Assembly: GCA_027486405.1 (NCBI GenBank)
Contig: JAIXPD010000010.1
Coordinates: 94,399-158,398 of the forward strand
DNA length: 64,000 nt
Direction of reading: 5' to 3'
Origin: Azospirillum sp.
Lineage (GTDB): Bacteria > Pseudomonadota > Alphaproteobacteria > Azospirillales > Azospirillaceae
Below the pieces are notes generated by a model. It saw only the letters and a list, made by a program, of their open reading frames with translations. It searched no databases and was not told the DNA's origin. Within the stretch, counting starts at the first letter, position 1; each line of letters begins with the position of its first letter. Positions 9,352 through 18,122 of the stretch are shown here, piece after piece. A program made the position numbers and the translations under genes.

Positions 9352-10611
9352 ATGACCAACGATCATAAGAACCGTTCCACCGGAGGACTCGCCCTCACCC
9401 GCCGCCAGCTCGGCCAGGCCGCGTTGGCCGGTGGCGCGCTCGTCGGCTTTGGCCGCGCCCCGGCCTTTGCCCAGAACACCACGCTGAAGGTCGGCGTTCT
9501 GCTGCCGCGCTCCGGCCTGCTGGCCCAGGCGGGGCAGGCCTGCCAGCGCGGGGCCGACATCGCCCCCGCCGTGCTCGCCGATCTCGGTTACAAGGTGGAG
9601 GTGATGTCCGCCGACACCGAATCGAACGTCGACGTCGCCCGTTCGCGCACGGAAAAGCTCATCAACGATGGCGCGCACGTCATCGTCGGCGCGTTCGACA
9701 GCGGCCAGACCGCCGCCGCCGCCCAGGTGTGCGAACAGCGCGGCGTGCCGCTGGTGATGAACATCGCCGCCGCCGACCGGCTGACCGAACAGGGTTACAA
9801 AACCGTGTTCCGCAACTTCCCGACCTCCACCATGCTGGTGTCGAACGGGTTGTCGCTGATGAAGGACCTGTTCGCCGCCACCGGAACCACGCCGAAATCG
9901 GCGGTGTTCCTGCACGCCAACGACACCTTCGGCATGGCCAACCGCCAGGCGCTCGACGCGCTGTTCCCCAAGCTGGACATGCCCTTCACCCTGGTCGAGT
10001 CGATCTCCTACGACCCGAAGGCGCAGGATCTGGCGGTGGAGGTGGCCAAGGCCAAGGCCACGGGGGCCGAACTCGCCATCGTCACCACGCGGGCCAACGA
10101 CGCCATCATGCTGGTGCGCGAAATGGTCAAGCAGCGCTGGGAACCCAAGGGCATCGTTTCCCCCGGTTCGCCCGGCCTGTACGACGAACAATTCTACAAG
10201 GTGTTGGGCAAATACGCCGATTTCGCCATCACCAACCTGCCCTGGTACGACCCCAAGGCCCCATTGACCAAGACGGTCGAGGCGGCGTTCAAAAAGCAGT
10301 TCCCCAACGACCGTTTCGAAGGCTACGCCTTCAACGTCGCCTTCACCCTGGAAGCGATCCTGATCGCCGCCGACGCGTTCAAGCGCGCCGGGTCCGCCGA
10401 TTCGGCCAGCCTGCTGGCCGCGCTGCGCGCCACCAACCTGACCAACAAGATGATGGTCGGCCCGGCGATCACCTTTGACGAGAAGGGGCAGAACACGCAG
10501 TTGATTTCGGCCTGCGTCCAGAACCACAACCAGCGCCCGACCGTGGTCCTGCCGAAAGCCTCGGCGGAAGCCGCCCCGGTCTTCCCGGCTCCGGGCTGGG
10601 GCAAGCGCTGA
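9352..10611 (+). CDS. ABC transporter substrate-binding protein, branched-chain amino acid type, Tat signal
   Basis: A periplasmic binding protein of the LivJ/leucine-binding (Peripla_BP_6) family, 419 aa. The N-terminus carries a twin-arginine-like signal (LTRRQLGQAALAGGALVGFG, cleavage near AFA-QN), followed by the start of the first lobe, LKVGVLLPRSGLLAQAGQ. The body has the family feel throughout (FVG-type lobe switches, GAFDSGQTAAAAQ). No permease or ATPase genes are adjacent: upstream is a divergent glycosyltransferase and downstream a convergent membrane protein. It is therefore an orphan binding protein that may share a transporter encoded elsewhere or serve a receptor. Ligand class is predicted only at the level of amino acids, amides or related small molecules. 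Confidence 0.88.
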   Translation: MTNDHKNRSTGGLALTRRQLGQAALAGGALVGFGRAPAFAQNTTLKVGVLLPRSGLLAQAGQACQRGADIAPAVLADLGYKVEVMSADTESNVDVARSRTEKLINDGAHVIVGAFDSGQTAAAAQVCEQRGVPLVMNIAAADRLTEQGYKTVFRNFPTSTMLVSNGLSLMKDLFAATGTTPKSAVFLHANDTFGMANRQALDALFPKLDMPFTLVESISYDPKAQDLAVEVAKAKATGAELAIVTTRANDAIMLVREMVKQRWEPKGIVSPGSPGLYDEQFYKVLGKYADFAITNLPWYDPKAPLTKTVEAAFKKQFPNDRFEGYAFNVAFTLEAILIAADAFKRAGSADSASLLAALRATNLTNKMMVGPAITFDEKGQNTQLISACVQNHNQRPTVVLPKASAEAAPVFPAPGWGKR

Positions 10612-10618
10612 GACGCGC

Positions 10619-10659
10619 GGTCCCCCGCGTCCACCCACACGGGACGGGCGCGGGGGACC
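10619..10659. terminator. Inverted repeat between convergent genes, likely terminator
   Basis: Perfect 11-base arms (GGTCCCCCGCG at 10619-10629 and CGCGGGGGACC at 10649-10659) lie in the 67-base gap between the binding-protein stop and the end of the convergent UPF0126 gene. No T-run follows on either strand. Confidence 0.5.
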
Positions 10660-10678
10660 AACCGCCTTGGGTGGCGGG

Positions 10679-11326
10679 TCAGCTTCCCGGCGCGCGCGGT
10701 GCGCTCCAACCGCGCAGGACGCTGACCACCCGCAGAACGAACACCGCCGTCGCCCCGGCCACGGCGACCGGAACCGGCGGCCAACCCAGATGCTGCCCGA
10801 CGATCACAATGAACGCGCCCAGCAGCGCGGCCATGGCGTAAATCTCCTCGCACAGCACGCGCGGCACCTCGGCCACCAGCAGGTCGCGCACCACGCCGCC
10901 GCCGCAGGCGGTCAGCACCCCCAGCAGCGCGGCGGGCAGCGGGGCCAAGCCGAAGGCCAACGCCTTGCCGCAGCCCGCCACGGTGAACAGCCCCAGCCCG
11001 GCGGCGTCGAGCACCATCACCGGCTTGCCCAACCGCTTGATCGGGCGGTGGAAGAAAAAGGCCACCAGACCGGCGGCCAGCGCGGTCAACAGATAGCGTT
11101 CGTTCTGAAGATTGGCGGGCGGAACCGCGCCGATCAGCAGATCGCGGCACACCCCGCCGGCCAGCGCGGCGGCCAACGACAGCACCAGAACCCCGAACAG
11201 ATCGAGCCGCTTGCGCACCGCCAGCGTGCCGCCGCTCAGGCCGAACACGAAAACACCGATCAAATCCATCACCATCAACAGGGTGGACAAATCCTCCGGC
11301 ATCGGCAGGGGCATGGACAGCGGCAT
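10679..11326 (-). CDS. UPF0126/TRIC family membrane protein
   Basis: A protein of about 215 aa with seven likely membrane helices and two tandem UPF0126 modules. Each module has a glycine-rich helix and a GG-x2-RD motif (AGGVCRDLLIG and GGGVVRDLLV). Members of this family are bacterial relatives of TRIC trimeric intracellular cation channels; some were formerly named YadS or YicG and proposed to move glycine or cations. Substrate here is unknown. The frame stays open upstream to 11587, but that extension runs through a tandem repeat and a repeat element (11393-11687), so the true start is taken as one of the ATGs at 11326, 11314 or 11302, just before the first helix. No clear Shine-Dalgarno site decides among them. 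Confidence 0.85.
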   Translation of the reverse strand: MPLSMPLPMPEDLSTLLMVMDLIGVFVFGLSGGTLAVRKRLDLFGVLVLSLAAALAGGVCRDLLIGAVPPANLQNERYLLTALAAGLVAFFFHRPIKRLGKPVMVLDAAGLGLFTVAGCGKALAFGLAPLPAALLGVLTACGGGVVRDLLVAEVPRVLCEEIYAMAALLGAFIVIVGQHLGWPPVPVAVAGATAVFVLRVVSVLRGWSAPRAPGS

Positions 11327-11392
11327 GGAAAGCACCGGGGGTGAAGGGGACAAACTGCCCAACCTTTCAGCACAGCCGCGCGCCCACGCCAA

Positions 11393-11431
11393 GGAAATCC
11401 GCCAGGGAAATCCGCCAGGGAAATCCGCCAT
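11393..11431. repeat. Tandem repeat, 3 x 13 bp
   Basis: Three head-to-tail copies of GGAAATCCGCCAG (11393-11405, 11406-11418, 11419-11431; the last copy ends in T). The array lies upstream of the UPF0126 gene and directly before repeat element A1. With A1 it fills most of the 424-base gap between genes at 11327-11750. Confidence 0.9.
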
Positions 11432-11440
11432 CAGCCATGG

Positions 11441-11687
11441 CAGGCAATCGCTTGAAGCATCGTGCGCCCGCACCGGAACAAGAGTTGCCACGAATTTCAC
11501 GGATTTTTCACGGATTTCACGGAACGCGTCTGAGAACCATCCGTTTGCGATCTTGGTGTACACCTCATGACGGGATGCGGAATGCAATTGGGAGGTAAAA
11601 AACCGTGCAATCCCTCATTTTTGTCCGTGAAATCCGTGTCCATTCTTGCCTGCGTGACGGTGATCGCTCGTTCAAGCGATTGCCCTG
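11441..11687. repeat. Intergenic repeat element A, copy 1 (MITE-like)
   Basis: A 247-base element with inverted ends: left CAGGCAATCGCTTGAA (11441), right TTCAAGCGATTGCCCTG (ending 11687). It is a near copy of 63752-63999 (248 bases) with matching blocks along the whole length: CATCGTGCG near the left end, CACGGATTTCAC, CAATCCCTCATTTT and GTGAAATCCGTGTCCATTCT. Inner inverted pair CACGGATTTCAC (11509-11520) and GTGAAATCCGTG (11627-11638) would let it fold into a long hairpin. No transposase is encoded, so it is a non-autonomous intergenic element. Confidence 0.85.
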
Positions 11688-11750
11688 TCAGCCCTGGCCC
11701 CGCCGCCCGACACCCGATAGGATCACGGGGACTGGCAGGGGATCTTCACC

Positions 11751-13985
11751 GTGGCATCCGTTTCCGAAGCGCTGTCCACCGCGCTGGATCTTCACACACG
11801 CGGACGGTTGGCCGACGCCGAAACCCTCTACCGTCGGATTCTGCGGGCGCTTCCCAACCAAACCGACGCCCTCCATCTCCTGGCCGCCCTGCTGGCTCAG
11901 ACGGACCGCCTGAGCGAAGGTCTGACCCGGATCGAGCAGGCCATCGCCATCGCGCCCGGCAACGCGGCCTATCACCTCAACCGCGCGACGATGTGCGAGG
12001 CGGCGGGCCGGATGGACGACGCGCTGATCAGCTATGGCCACGCCCTGTTCCACCAGCCGAGGCGGTTGGAATCGGGATTGGCCGAAGCGGACGCGCGCCT
12101 CGTCCATCTGGCGCGCGCCCTGGCCGAAGAGGCGCTCGACGCCGCCGACGTCGCGCGGGCATCGCGCCTCTACCGGCGGGCGCTGGCCCTGGCACCGGAT
12201 GATGTGGCCGCCTGCTTTGATGGGGCCATCGCCTTGAAACGCTGCGGGCGCGCCGCCGACGCGGCGCGTCCGCTGTGGTGGACCCGTCGGCTCCGCCCGG
12301 ATCTGGAACGCGCCCATGTCGAACACGCGGTGATCCTGGACGGGCTGGACGACACCGCCGGGGCCGCCGACGCCTTTGCCGAGGCCGCAACCCTGAACCC
12401 GCTTGATCCGTCGCACCGCTGGGCCGTCGCGGTGCTGCGCCAGCGCGCCGGAGCGCCCCCCCAACGCGTGACAGCCGCCTATCGCCCGTTGCTGGCGCTC
12501 GATCCCGCCATGGCCGGGGGCTGGGCCAACCTGTGCGCGGTCTGGCGCGCAGAAGCGGACAGCGCACGCGCGATTGAAGCGGGCCGCCGCGCCGCCACCT
12601 GCGCCCCAACCGACGCCGCCGCCTGGGTGAATCTCGGCGCGGCGCTTCAGGCCGAAGACGGGGCGAAGGCCGCCATCGCCGCCGCGCGCCGGGGCGCGGC
12701 GCTGGAGCCGGAAAGCCCCACACCGCTCATCAATCTGGCCGCCGCCTGGTCGGACGCCGGGGCGGCGGCGGCGGCCGAACCGCCGCTGCGGCACGCCCTG
12801 CGTCTGGTCCCCGGTGAACCGCTCGCCCTGGCCCAATTGGGCCGCGTCCAGGCGGCGATGAGCCGCGCCGACGCGGCGGTTGCCACCCTGCGCCCCGCCA
12901 TCGCCCTCACCCCGACCGACGCGGAGGGATGGGCGTGCTTGAGCCGGGCGTGGTTGCAGACCGGGGATCCGGCGCGCGCGCTGATCGCGGCGCGGCGCGG
13001 CCTGCGCCTTGCCCCCGGCCATCCCCGTGGGCTGCTGGCGCAGGGCATGGCGTTGGAGGCGGTCGGCGATGATGTTCAGGCGCTGGCCTCCTACGATCAC
13101 GCCATCGCCGCCGCGCCGGGCATGGGAACCGCCTTCACCCGCCGGGCGCTGCTGCTGTTGCGCCCCAGCGCCCCGCCACCCCCGCCGCGCCCCACGCCGG
13201 GTGGACCGCGCCTGTCGGCAAGCCAGATCGGCAGCGCCGGGCGCTTCGGCAACCAGCTGCTTCAATACGCCGTCCTGCGCGCTCACGCCGAACAGCAGGG
13301 GTTGGCACTGGAAACGCCGGATTGGATCGGGCGCTGCCTGTACGGGGTTGACGATCCCCTGCCCGGCCCGCCGCTGCCGCCCGTGTTGGAAGAGGAGTGT
13401 GGGATCGCCGAATGCCTTGCCGAACAAGGGCCGGACCGCTGCGCCAATCGGGAGGTCGTCGGCTATTTCTGCGGCGACACCACCCCCCTGGCCCCGTTCC
13501 GCGCGCGCGTTCGGAACTGGTTCCGGCCGGTCGGGGCGGTCGCCGCCCACGCCAATGAGGTGTTGATCGCGCTGCGCGGTCGCGGGCGCACCCTGGTCGC
13601 CATCCATCTGCGCCGGGGCGATTTCGGCGGTCGGCGATTCTGGATCGCACCGGAGGATTGGTATCTGGATTGGCTGGATCGGGTGTGGCCGGGCCTGGAT
13701 CGCCCCGTGCTCTGCATCGCGACCGATGCGCCGGATCTGATCCACCGCTTTGCCCGCTACGCGCCGCTTCAGACCGCCGACCTCACGGCACCGCTGCCGG
13801 GGGCAGAGTTCTTCGCCGATCACTGGGTGTTGTCACAGGCCGATGCCCTGGCGGTGTCCAACAGCTCCTTTTCCGTCACCGCCGCCCTGCTGAACGACCG
13901 CGCGCGCCTCATGGTCCGACCGCACCGTCCAAGCGGGCGACTCGTTCCCTTCGATCCCTGGAGCGGTCCGGTTCTGTGGGATTGA
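11751..13985 (+). CDS. TPR protein fused to a GT11-type (alpha-1,2-fucosyltransferase-like) domain
   Basis: A 744-residue protein. Residues about 1-460 are a long array of TPR-like repeats (LADAETLYRRILRALPNQTD is the first). From about residue 485 a family 11 glycosyltransferase domain begins, with GRFGNQLLQYAVLRAHAEQQ near its start, the GDP-binding motif VAIHLRRGDFGG, and the late motif ALAVSNSSFSVTAALLN. GT11 enzymes transfer fucose from GDP-fucose in alpha-1,2 linkage. The sugar and acceptor here are not established. The start is a GTG, supported by the match of MASVSEALSTALDLHTRGRL to the start of the fusion at 7764-9242. No signal peptide. Repeat element A1 lies directly upstream, within its promoter region. 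Confidence 0.82.
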   Translation: MASVSEALSTALDLHTRGRLADAETLYRRILRALPNQTDALHLLAALLAQTDRLSEGLTRIEQAIAIAPGNAAYHLNRATMCEAAGRMDDALISYGHALFHQPRRLESGLAEADARLVHLARALAEEALDAADVARASRLYRRALALAPDDVAACFDGAIALKRCGRAADAARPLWWTRRLRPDLERAHVEHAVILDGLDDTAGAADAFAEAATLNPLDPSHRWAVAVLRQRAGAPPQRVTAAYRPLLALDPAMAGGWANLCAVWRAEADSARAIEAGRRAATCAPTDAAAWVNLGAALQAEDGAKAAIAAARRGAALEPESPTPLINLAAAWSDAGAAAAAEPPLRHALRLVPGEPLALAQLGRVQAAMSRADAAVATLRPAIALTPTDAEGWACLSRAWLQTGDPARALIAARRGLRLAPGHPRGLLAQGMALEAVGDDVQALASYDHAIAAAPGMGTAFTRRALLLLRPSAPPPPPRPTPGGPRLSASQIGSAGRFGNQLLQYAVLRAHAEQQGLALETPDWIGRCLYGVDDPLPGPPLPPVLEEECGIAECLAEQGPDRCANREVVGYFCGDTTPLAPFRARVRNWFRPVGAVAAHANEVLIALRGRGRTLVAIHLRRGDFGGRRFWIAPEDWYLDWLDRVWPGLDRPVLCIATDAPDLIHRFARYAPLQTADLTAPLPGAEFFADHWVLSQADALAVSNSSFSVTAALLNDRARLMVRPHRPSGRLVPFDPWSGPVLWD

Positions 13986-14015
13986 CCGTCGGCGGCGGAC
14001 ACGCACGCCACACCA

Positions 14016-14990
14016 TCACCCGTTGCGGGCGGCCATCAAGCGGCTGTGATGCCGCGCGGTCTGATCCCGCCAGAAGCGGGTGAAGAACAGGCCGGTCCGT
14101 TCCGCAAAGCATGTCCGGGCGTGATCGCGCACCGCCGTGCCGCTGGGCGCTGTTCGGACGGCGTCCGCCGTCTGCTCCCAATCCGCCACGATGAGCGCGC
14201 CAAAACGGCGATACAGCGGGTCCAGAATCCCGGTGCGCGTGATCGGCACCGCCCCCATCGCCAAAGCCTCCCAAAACCGGATGGAGTCCGGGGCGTTGCC
14301 GCGCGGGCAGACGACGAATTTCGACCGCGCCATCAGGTGAAGATAGTCGCGGTAGGGCAAACGGTCGCGCAGCGCGAAGGCCCCCTCCACCACGATCTCC
14401 TGCCGTTCGGGTGCCGTCGCCGCCATGGGCGTGACCAGGATGGAAATCGGCCGTTCTTCCCACGGCAACCCGCCCGCCAGATCCAGAATCGCCCGCTGGT
14501 CGCCACAGTCCCGCTCCTTCTCCGCGAACCCCATCGGCAGTTGCAGGATTTTGTCCGACCAGAGCGGCAGATTCGGCCCGCTCCACGACAGGATCCGCTC
14601 GTCGTCCAGCAGCACCCGATGGTCGAGCGGACACAGGTCGCTGACACCCGTCACCAACCCGATGGGGACCTTCAGCTTTGGCAACACCTGACGAAAGGCG
14701 GGCAACGCTTCGGTCTTGATGAAAACCAGATCGCCCGATCGGACGGCGTCCAGATCAAGACGGTCGTGGGCGTGGGTCCGGCTGGTTCCGGCGCGGCGAT
14801 AATACTCCTCCCCATGATCCAGCGCGTGATCGCAAAAGGAGGGCGGGCTGTTGTAGCGGAACAATCCGACGTCTGCGCTCACGCTGTCCTCGCACCGATG
14901 GCTGGATCGTCGGGGTGGCGAACCCCAGCGGTGTCGGAGCGCCACGCTCCAAAAAGGAAACGGTGTGCGGCGCTCCATGCCTTTATTCAT
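14016..14990 (-). CDS. Exostosin-like glycosyltransferase
   Basis: A 324-residue protein whose C-terminal half matches the exostosin/GT47-like family: YRDYLHLMARSKFVVCPRGN followed by DSIRFWEALAMGAVPI, the usual nucleotide-sugar site. The N-terminal half is poorly conserved. No signal peptide or membrane helix is seen. It is convergent with the TPR-GT11 gene (31-base gap) and its start faces the cobalamin riboswitch region. ATG 14978 is an alternative start. With the two TPR fusions nearby it makes three glycosyltransferases within 7.5 kb, which suggests a shared role in surface polysaccharide or protein glycosylation, though there are no transporter or sugar-nucleotide genes to define the product. 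Confidence 0.75.
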   Translation of the reverse strand: MNKGMERRTPFPFWSVALRHRWGSPPRRSSHRCEDSVSADVGLFRYNSPPSFCDHALDHGEEYYRRAGTSRTHAHDRLDLDAVRSGDLVFIKTEALPAFRQVLPKLKVPIGLVTGVSDLCPLDHRVLLDDERILSWSGPNLPLWSDKILQLPMGFAEKERDCGDQRAILDLAGGLPWEERPISILVTPMAATAPERQEIVVEGAFALRDRLPYRDYLHLMARSKFVVCPRGNAPDSIRFWEALAMGAVPITRTGILDPLYRRFGALIVADWEQTADAVRTAPSGTAVRDHARTCFAERTGLFFTRFWRDQTARHHSRLMAARNG

Positions 14991-15099
14991 CGCGCGGATT
15001 CACGCGTCAAATCGATTCCGATTTCACGCACCCCGCTTCAAACCACACCGCCACGATCACGGCTTGTCAGGCTGCGGTGTTCCGCATACAGTGCGTGCA

Positions 15100-15311
15100 T
15101 CGTCAGCGGTTCCCCTTGGCGCAAGCCAGGGGATTAAAAGGGAACGACGGAAGGATTGGGGCGTGTGCGCCCGTGTCCAAGCCGTGGCTGTCCCCGCAAC
15201 TGTGAGCGGCGAGTCGGTGCCATTCCAGCCACTGGCCTGTGGTCTTCGGACCCGGTCGGGAAGGCGGCACCAGATGACGACCCGTGAGCCAGGAGACCTG
15301 CCGTTGACGGC
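15100..15311 (+). ncRNA. Cobalamin (adenosylcobalamin) riboswitch
   Basis: The leader upstream of btuB carries the elements of the B12 riboswitch in order: the closing stem arm GTCAGCGG (15102), the conserved region GCCGTGGCTGTCCCCGCAAC with TGTGAGC (15181-15207), the AGCCACTG arm (15227-15234), GGGAAGGCGG (15258) and the B12 box AGCCAGGAGACCTGCC (15287-15302), then the returning closing arm CCGTTGAC. Binding of adenosylcobalamin is expected to reduce expression of the downstream uptake operon. About 294 bases separate it from the btuB ATG. That stretch shows no gene and probably holds the expression platform; a CCTCCTTGCGGGGGGC-type hairpin near 15500 could be part of it. Confidence 0.95.
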
Positions 15312-15605
15312 GTCACTTTGCCTTCGATCGGGGTGTGTCGAGGGTGCGGAAACCCGTTGTGGTGACGCGTCCATTGGCGTTGCCGCGACCGGAGTCCGAA
15401 GTGGTCTGATCCCCTTCACACCCCTGTCGTCAACGAACGATCCCGTGCGGGCGCGTCGCGCCTGATCGCTGGCGTTCGGGCAACGTCCGTTCAACGGCCC
15501 TCCTTGCGGGGGGCTGGGTGTGGATGCGCGTCTGGAACGCGGGCCGGACGGCCCGGCGTTGCCCCATGCCCGCGCGTCCATGCCCGCAACAGGGCGTGGT
15601 GCGGA

Positions 15606-17498
15606 ATGCACAAGAGACTCAAGGATCAAGGCGCGTGGCTGGCCGTGATGGCGCTCGCCACGGGATTCACCGGACCTGGATCGGCCGTGGCGGCCGATGC
15701 GGTCCAATTGGCCCCGATGACGGTGTTCGGGGCCGCCGAACCGGGCGTGGCGCAGGAACGGGCGACCACCGCCATCGGCGAGGTCAGCGCGGAGGAGATC
15801 GCGCGCCAACAGATCCACCGGCTGGACGACGCGTTGCGGCTGGTTCCGGGCGTCAGCCTGTCCGGGCGGCAGGCTCCCGGGGGTGCGCAGGCGCTGCGGA
15901 TTCGTGGATTGGCGCAACGCAACACCCGCGTGTTCATCGACGGCGTCGAAATGAGCGACACCAGCCAAGCCCAATCGCAACACATGGCGGGCGAGTGGAA
16001 CACCGAGGAGATCGAACGGATCGAGGTGTTGCGTGGCCCCCAACCCGGCCGCTTTGGCCCGGACACGGGCGGCGGGGTGGTCAACATCACCACCAAGCGC
16101 CCGACCACGCCCCTGTCCGGCGTGGTGAACGCCGAGTATGGCCGCTTCGACACCAAACGGGGCAACGCGTCGGTGGCGGGGTTGCGGGGACCGGTCGATT
16201 ACCGGCTGTCGCTGTCGGGAACCCACTCCGGCGGCTATTCCGACTTCAACCGCGACCGTGGCGGGCGGGAAAAGGATCCGTTCCGGCAATGGGCGGCGGC
16301 GGGGCGCGTCGGGGTTCAGGCCACCGAGGATCTGCGGGTCGAGGCGACCGCCCGCTACCAGCGCAAGACGCTGACCTACGACCCCGACACCCGCGACAAT
16401 GATTGGTCGCGCGACGAAACCCATGGCTTCGCCCGCGTTGGGGCCACCCTGAACAGCCTGGACGGACGGCTGGTCCACCGGTTGGGCGTCGCCAACACCA
16501 GCGTCACCCGGCAATATTGGGGCCAAGGGAACAAGGGCGACACCTACGACGGTCACAAGACCCGACTGGACTACACCGGCCAGGCGGCGTTGAGCGAGCG
16601 GGTCACGCTGGGGTACGGGGCCGACGCCACGCGCGAAAGCATGGCGCAATTCACCCCCGGCTTTGCCCCGCGCACCCCCAGCATGCGCGCCCACAATTGG
16701 CGCAACGGGGCCTTTGTCACCGCCGGGGTCACGCCGCTCACGGCGCTCGACCTGTCGGCGACGCTGCGCGGCGACCATCACACCGATTTCGGCAACCGCG
16801 CCACCTGGCGGATCGGCGCGGCCTACACGGTGGCGGACACCGGGACCACGCTGCGCACCAGCTATGGAACCGCGTGGCAACCGCCATCGCTGTACGAACG
16901 CCACGACCCCTGCTATGGCCGGGGCGATCTGCGGCCCGAACGCAGCCAGGGGTGGGACGCCGGGCTTGAGCAGGCGCTGTTCGCCGGTCGGGTCACAGCG
17001 GGGGCCACGCTGTTCGCCGCCCGCACGCGCGATCAGCTCAATTGGCTCTACAGCGCGCCCACGCGCGCGGCCTGCGCCGGCGGCGGTTATGTCAATGTGG
17101 ACCGGACGCGGACGGAGGGGGTCGAGGTGGAACTGACCGCCCGCCCCACCGACGGCATCGACCTGCGCGCCGCCTACACCTGGCAAAATGTGGAGAACGC
17201 CAACACCGGCCAACGGCTGCGCGACCGCCCGTTGCACGAGGGCACGGCGTCGGTCGGTTGGCGTTTTCGGTCGGACTCCCACGCCAACCTCGGCCTGCGC
17301 TACCGCGACGTGACCCGGGGGTACAACGGCGACTCCAGCGCCTTTTTCACCGCCGACCTGCGCGTGTCCCACGCGCTGACCGACACCGTCACGCTGCTGG
17401 GCCGGATCGAGAATCTGTTTGACCGCCGGTACGAGGAAATCCGGGGCCACGGCACGCCGGGCCGTTCCGGCTCGGTCGGTTTGTCGGCCCGCTTCTGA
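15606..17498 (+). CDS. btuB: TonB-dependent outer-membrane receptor for vitamin B12, BtuB-like
   Basis: An outer-membrane receptor of about 630 aa. Signal peptide from MHKRLKDQGAWLAVMALATG with cleavage near AVA-AD. A TonB-box-like stretch (APMTVFG) is followed by the plug domain (DDALRLVPGVSLSGRQAPG, then RGLAQRNTRVFIDGVEM) and a 22-strand-type barrel ending in the aromatic SVGLSARF. Reading upstream to 15504 gives a non-signal-like N-terminus, so ATG 15606 is preferred. Assignment to cobalamin rests on the riboswitch upstream and the btuFCD-type genes downstream; the receptor sequence alone would only say TonB-dependent receptor. It imports cobalamins using TonB energy. Confidence 0.9.
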   Translation: MHKRLKDQGAWLAVMALATGFTGPGSAVAADAVQLAPMTVFGAAEPGVAQERATTAIGEVSAEEIARQQIHRLDDALRLVPGVSLSGRQAPGGAQALRIRGLAQRNTRVFIDGVEMSDTSQAQSQHMAGEWNTEEIERIEVLRGPQPGRFGPDTGGGVVNITTKRPTTPLSGVVNAEYGRFDTKRGNASVAGLRGPVDYRLSLSGTHSGGYSDFNRDRGGREKDPFRQWAAAGRVGVQATEDLRVEATARYQRKTLTYDPDTRDNDWSRDETHGFARVGATLNSLDGRLVHRLGVANTSVTRQYWGQGNKGDTYDGHKTRLDYTGQAALSERVTLGYGADATRESMAQFTPGFAPRTPSMRAHNWRNGAFVTAGVTPLTALDLSATLRGDHHTDFGNRATWRIGAAYTVADTGTTLRTSYGTAWQPPSLYERHDPCYGRGDLRPERSQGWDAGLEQALFAGRVTAGATLFAARTRDQLNWLYSAPTRAACAGGGYVNVDRTRTEGVEVELTARPTDGIDLRAAYTWQNVENANTGQRLRDRPLHEGTASVGWRFRSDSHANLGLRYRDVTRGYNGDSSAFFTADLRVSHALTDTVTLLGRIENLFDRRYEEIRGHGTPGRSGSVGLSARF

Positions 17499-17549
17499 TC
17501 CCCCGCCGCCGCCCCACAGCCTCTTTTCCCAACACACAGGGAGTCTGCC

Positions 17550-18122
17550 ATGACCAGCGCATCGCGCGTCGTCGAGGAACCCGGCATGGGCCGGGTCGAG
17601 ATTTTTCCCCTTCCCACCGATCAGGAACTGCTGTTCGCCCTGCTCAAGGACGCCTTCGAAGTCTGGTGGCGGGACATCGTGTTCGGGTCGCTGGTTCAGG
17701 GCGCGGTGTTCGAAATCCGCGCGCCCAACGCCCCGCGCAAGGTGTCGCTGTTCGACGGCTATCTGACCGTCGATTTCGGCGATTGGCACTTCCACGTCTG
17801 CATCGGGACGCACAAGGGAACCCCACGCAACCCGGTGGACCCCGACCTGGCCCGCGTCCGCCGGACCGGACGGGCGGAGTTGTACCGGGTGCTCGGGACC
17901 GACGATGCGCCGAAAAGCTGGGGCCTGCGCCTGTTCAACGGCGCGGGCGACCAGCAGATGACCGTGTTCTTCCCGAACCCCTTCCTGGAGGACAGCGGGC
18001 GCATCGCCAAGCACCCCGATTGGACACGCCTGTCGATGTGGGACCGCTTCCGCCAACGCTATCTTGGGCTGGACAGCGACCCGCTGGACCGCAACGGCCG
18101 GGGGTTCCGATGCGCCGGTTGA
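17550..18122 (+). CDS. Conserved uncharacterised protein in the B12-uptake operon
   Basis: A 190-residue soluble protein without signal peptide or membrane helix. I do not recognise a function; it resembles an uncharacterised family seen next to B12-transport genes in related alphaproteobacteria (possibly DUF7676, from memory). Features: an acidic-aromatic middle with VSLFDGYLTVDFGDWHFHVC, a His-Cys containing HFHVCIGTHKG stretch, and a C-terminus rich in Arg/Trp (WDRFRQRYLGLD). AGGGAG precedes the ATG. It overlaps the start of btuF by 13 bases and follows btuB by 51, so it is co-transcribed and under the riboswitch. HFHVC and the location would allow a cobalamin- or metal-binding role, but that is speculation. 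Confidence 0.8.
   Translation: MTSASRVVEEPGMGRVEIFPLPTDQELLFALLKDAFEVWWRDIVFGSLVQGAVFEIRAPNAPRKVSLFDGYLTVDFGDWHFHVCIGTHKGTPRNPVDPDLARVRRTGRAELYRVLGTDDAPKSWGLRLFNGAGDQQMTVFFPNPFLEDSGRIAKHPDWTRLSMWDRFRQRYLGLDSDPLDRNGRGFRCAG

Noticed and set aside
11327..11587. N-terminal extension of the UPF0126 gene
   Set aside because: The added residues come from the tandem repeat and repeat element A1, and the same peptide-like string is produced by the second copy near 63770-63830, so it is repeat DNA and not protein sequence.
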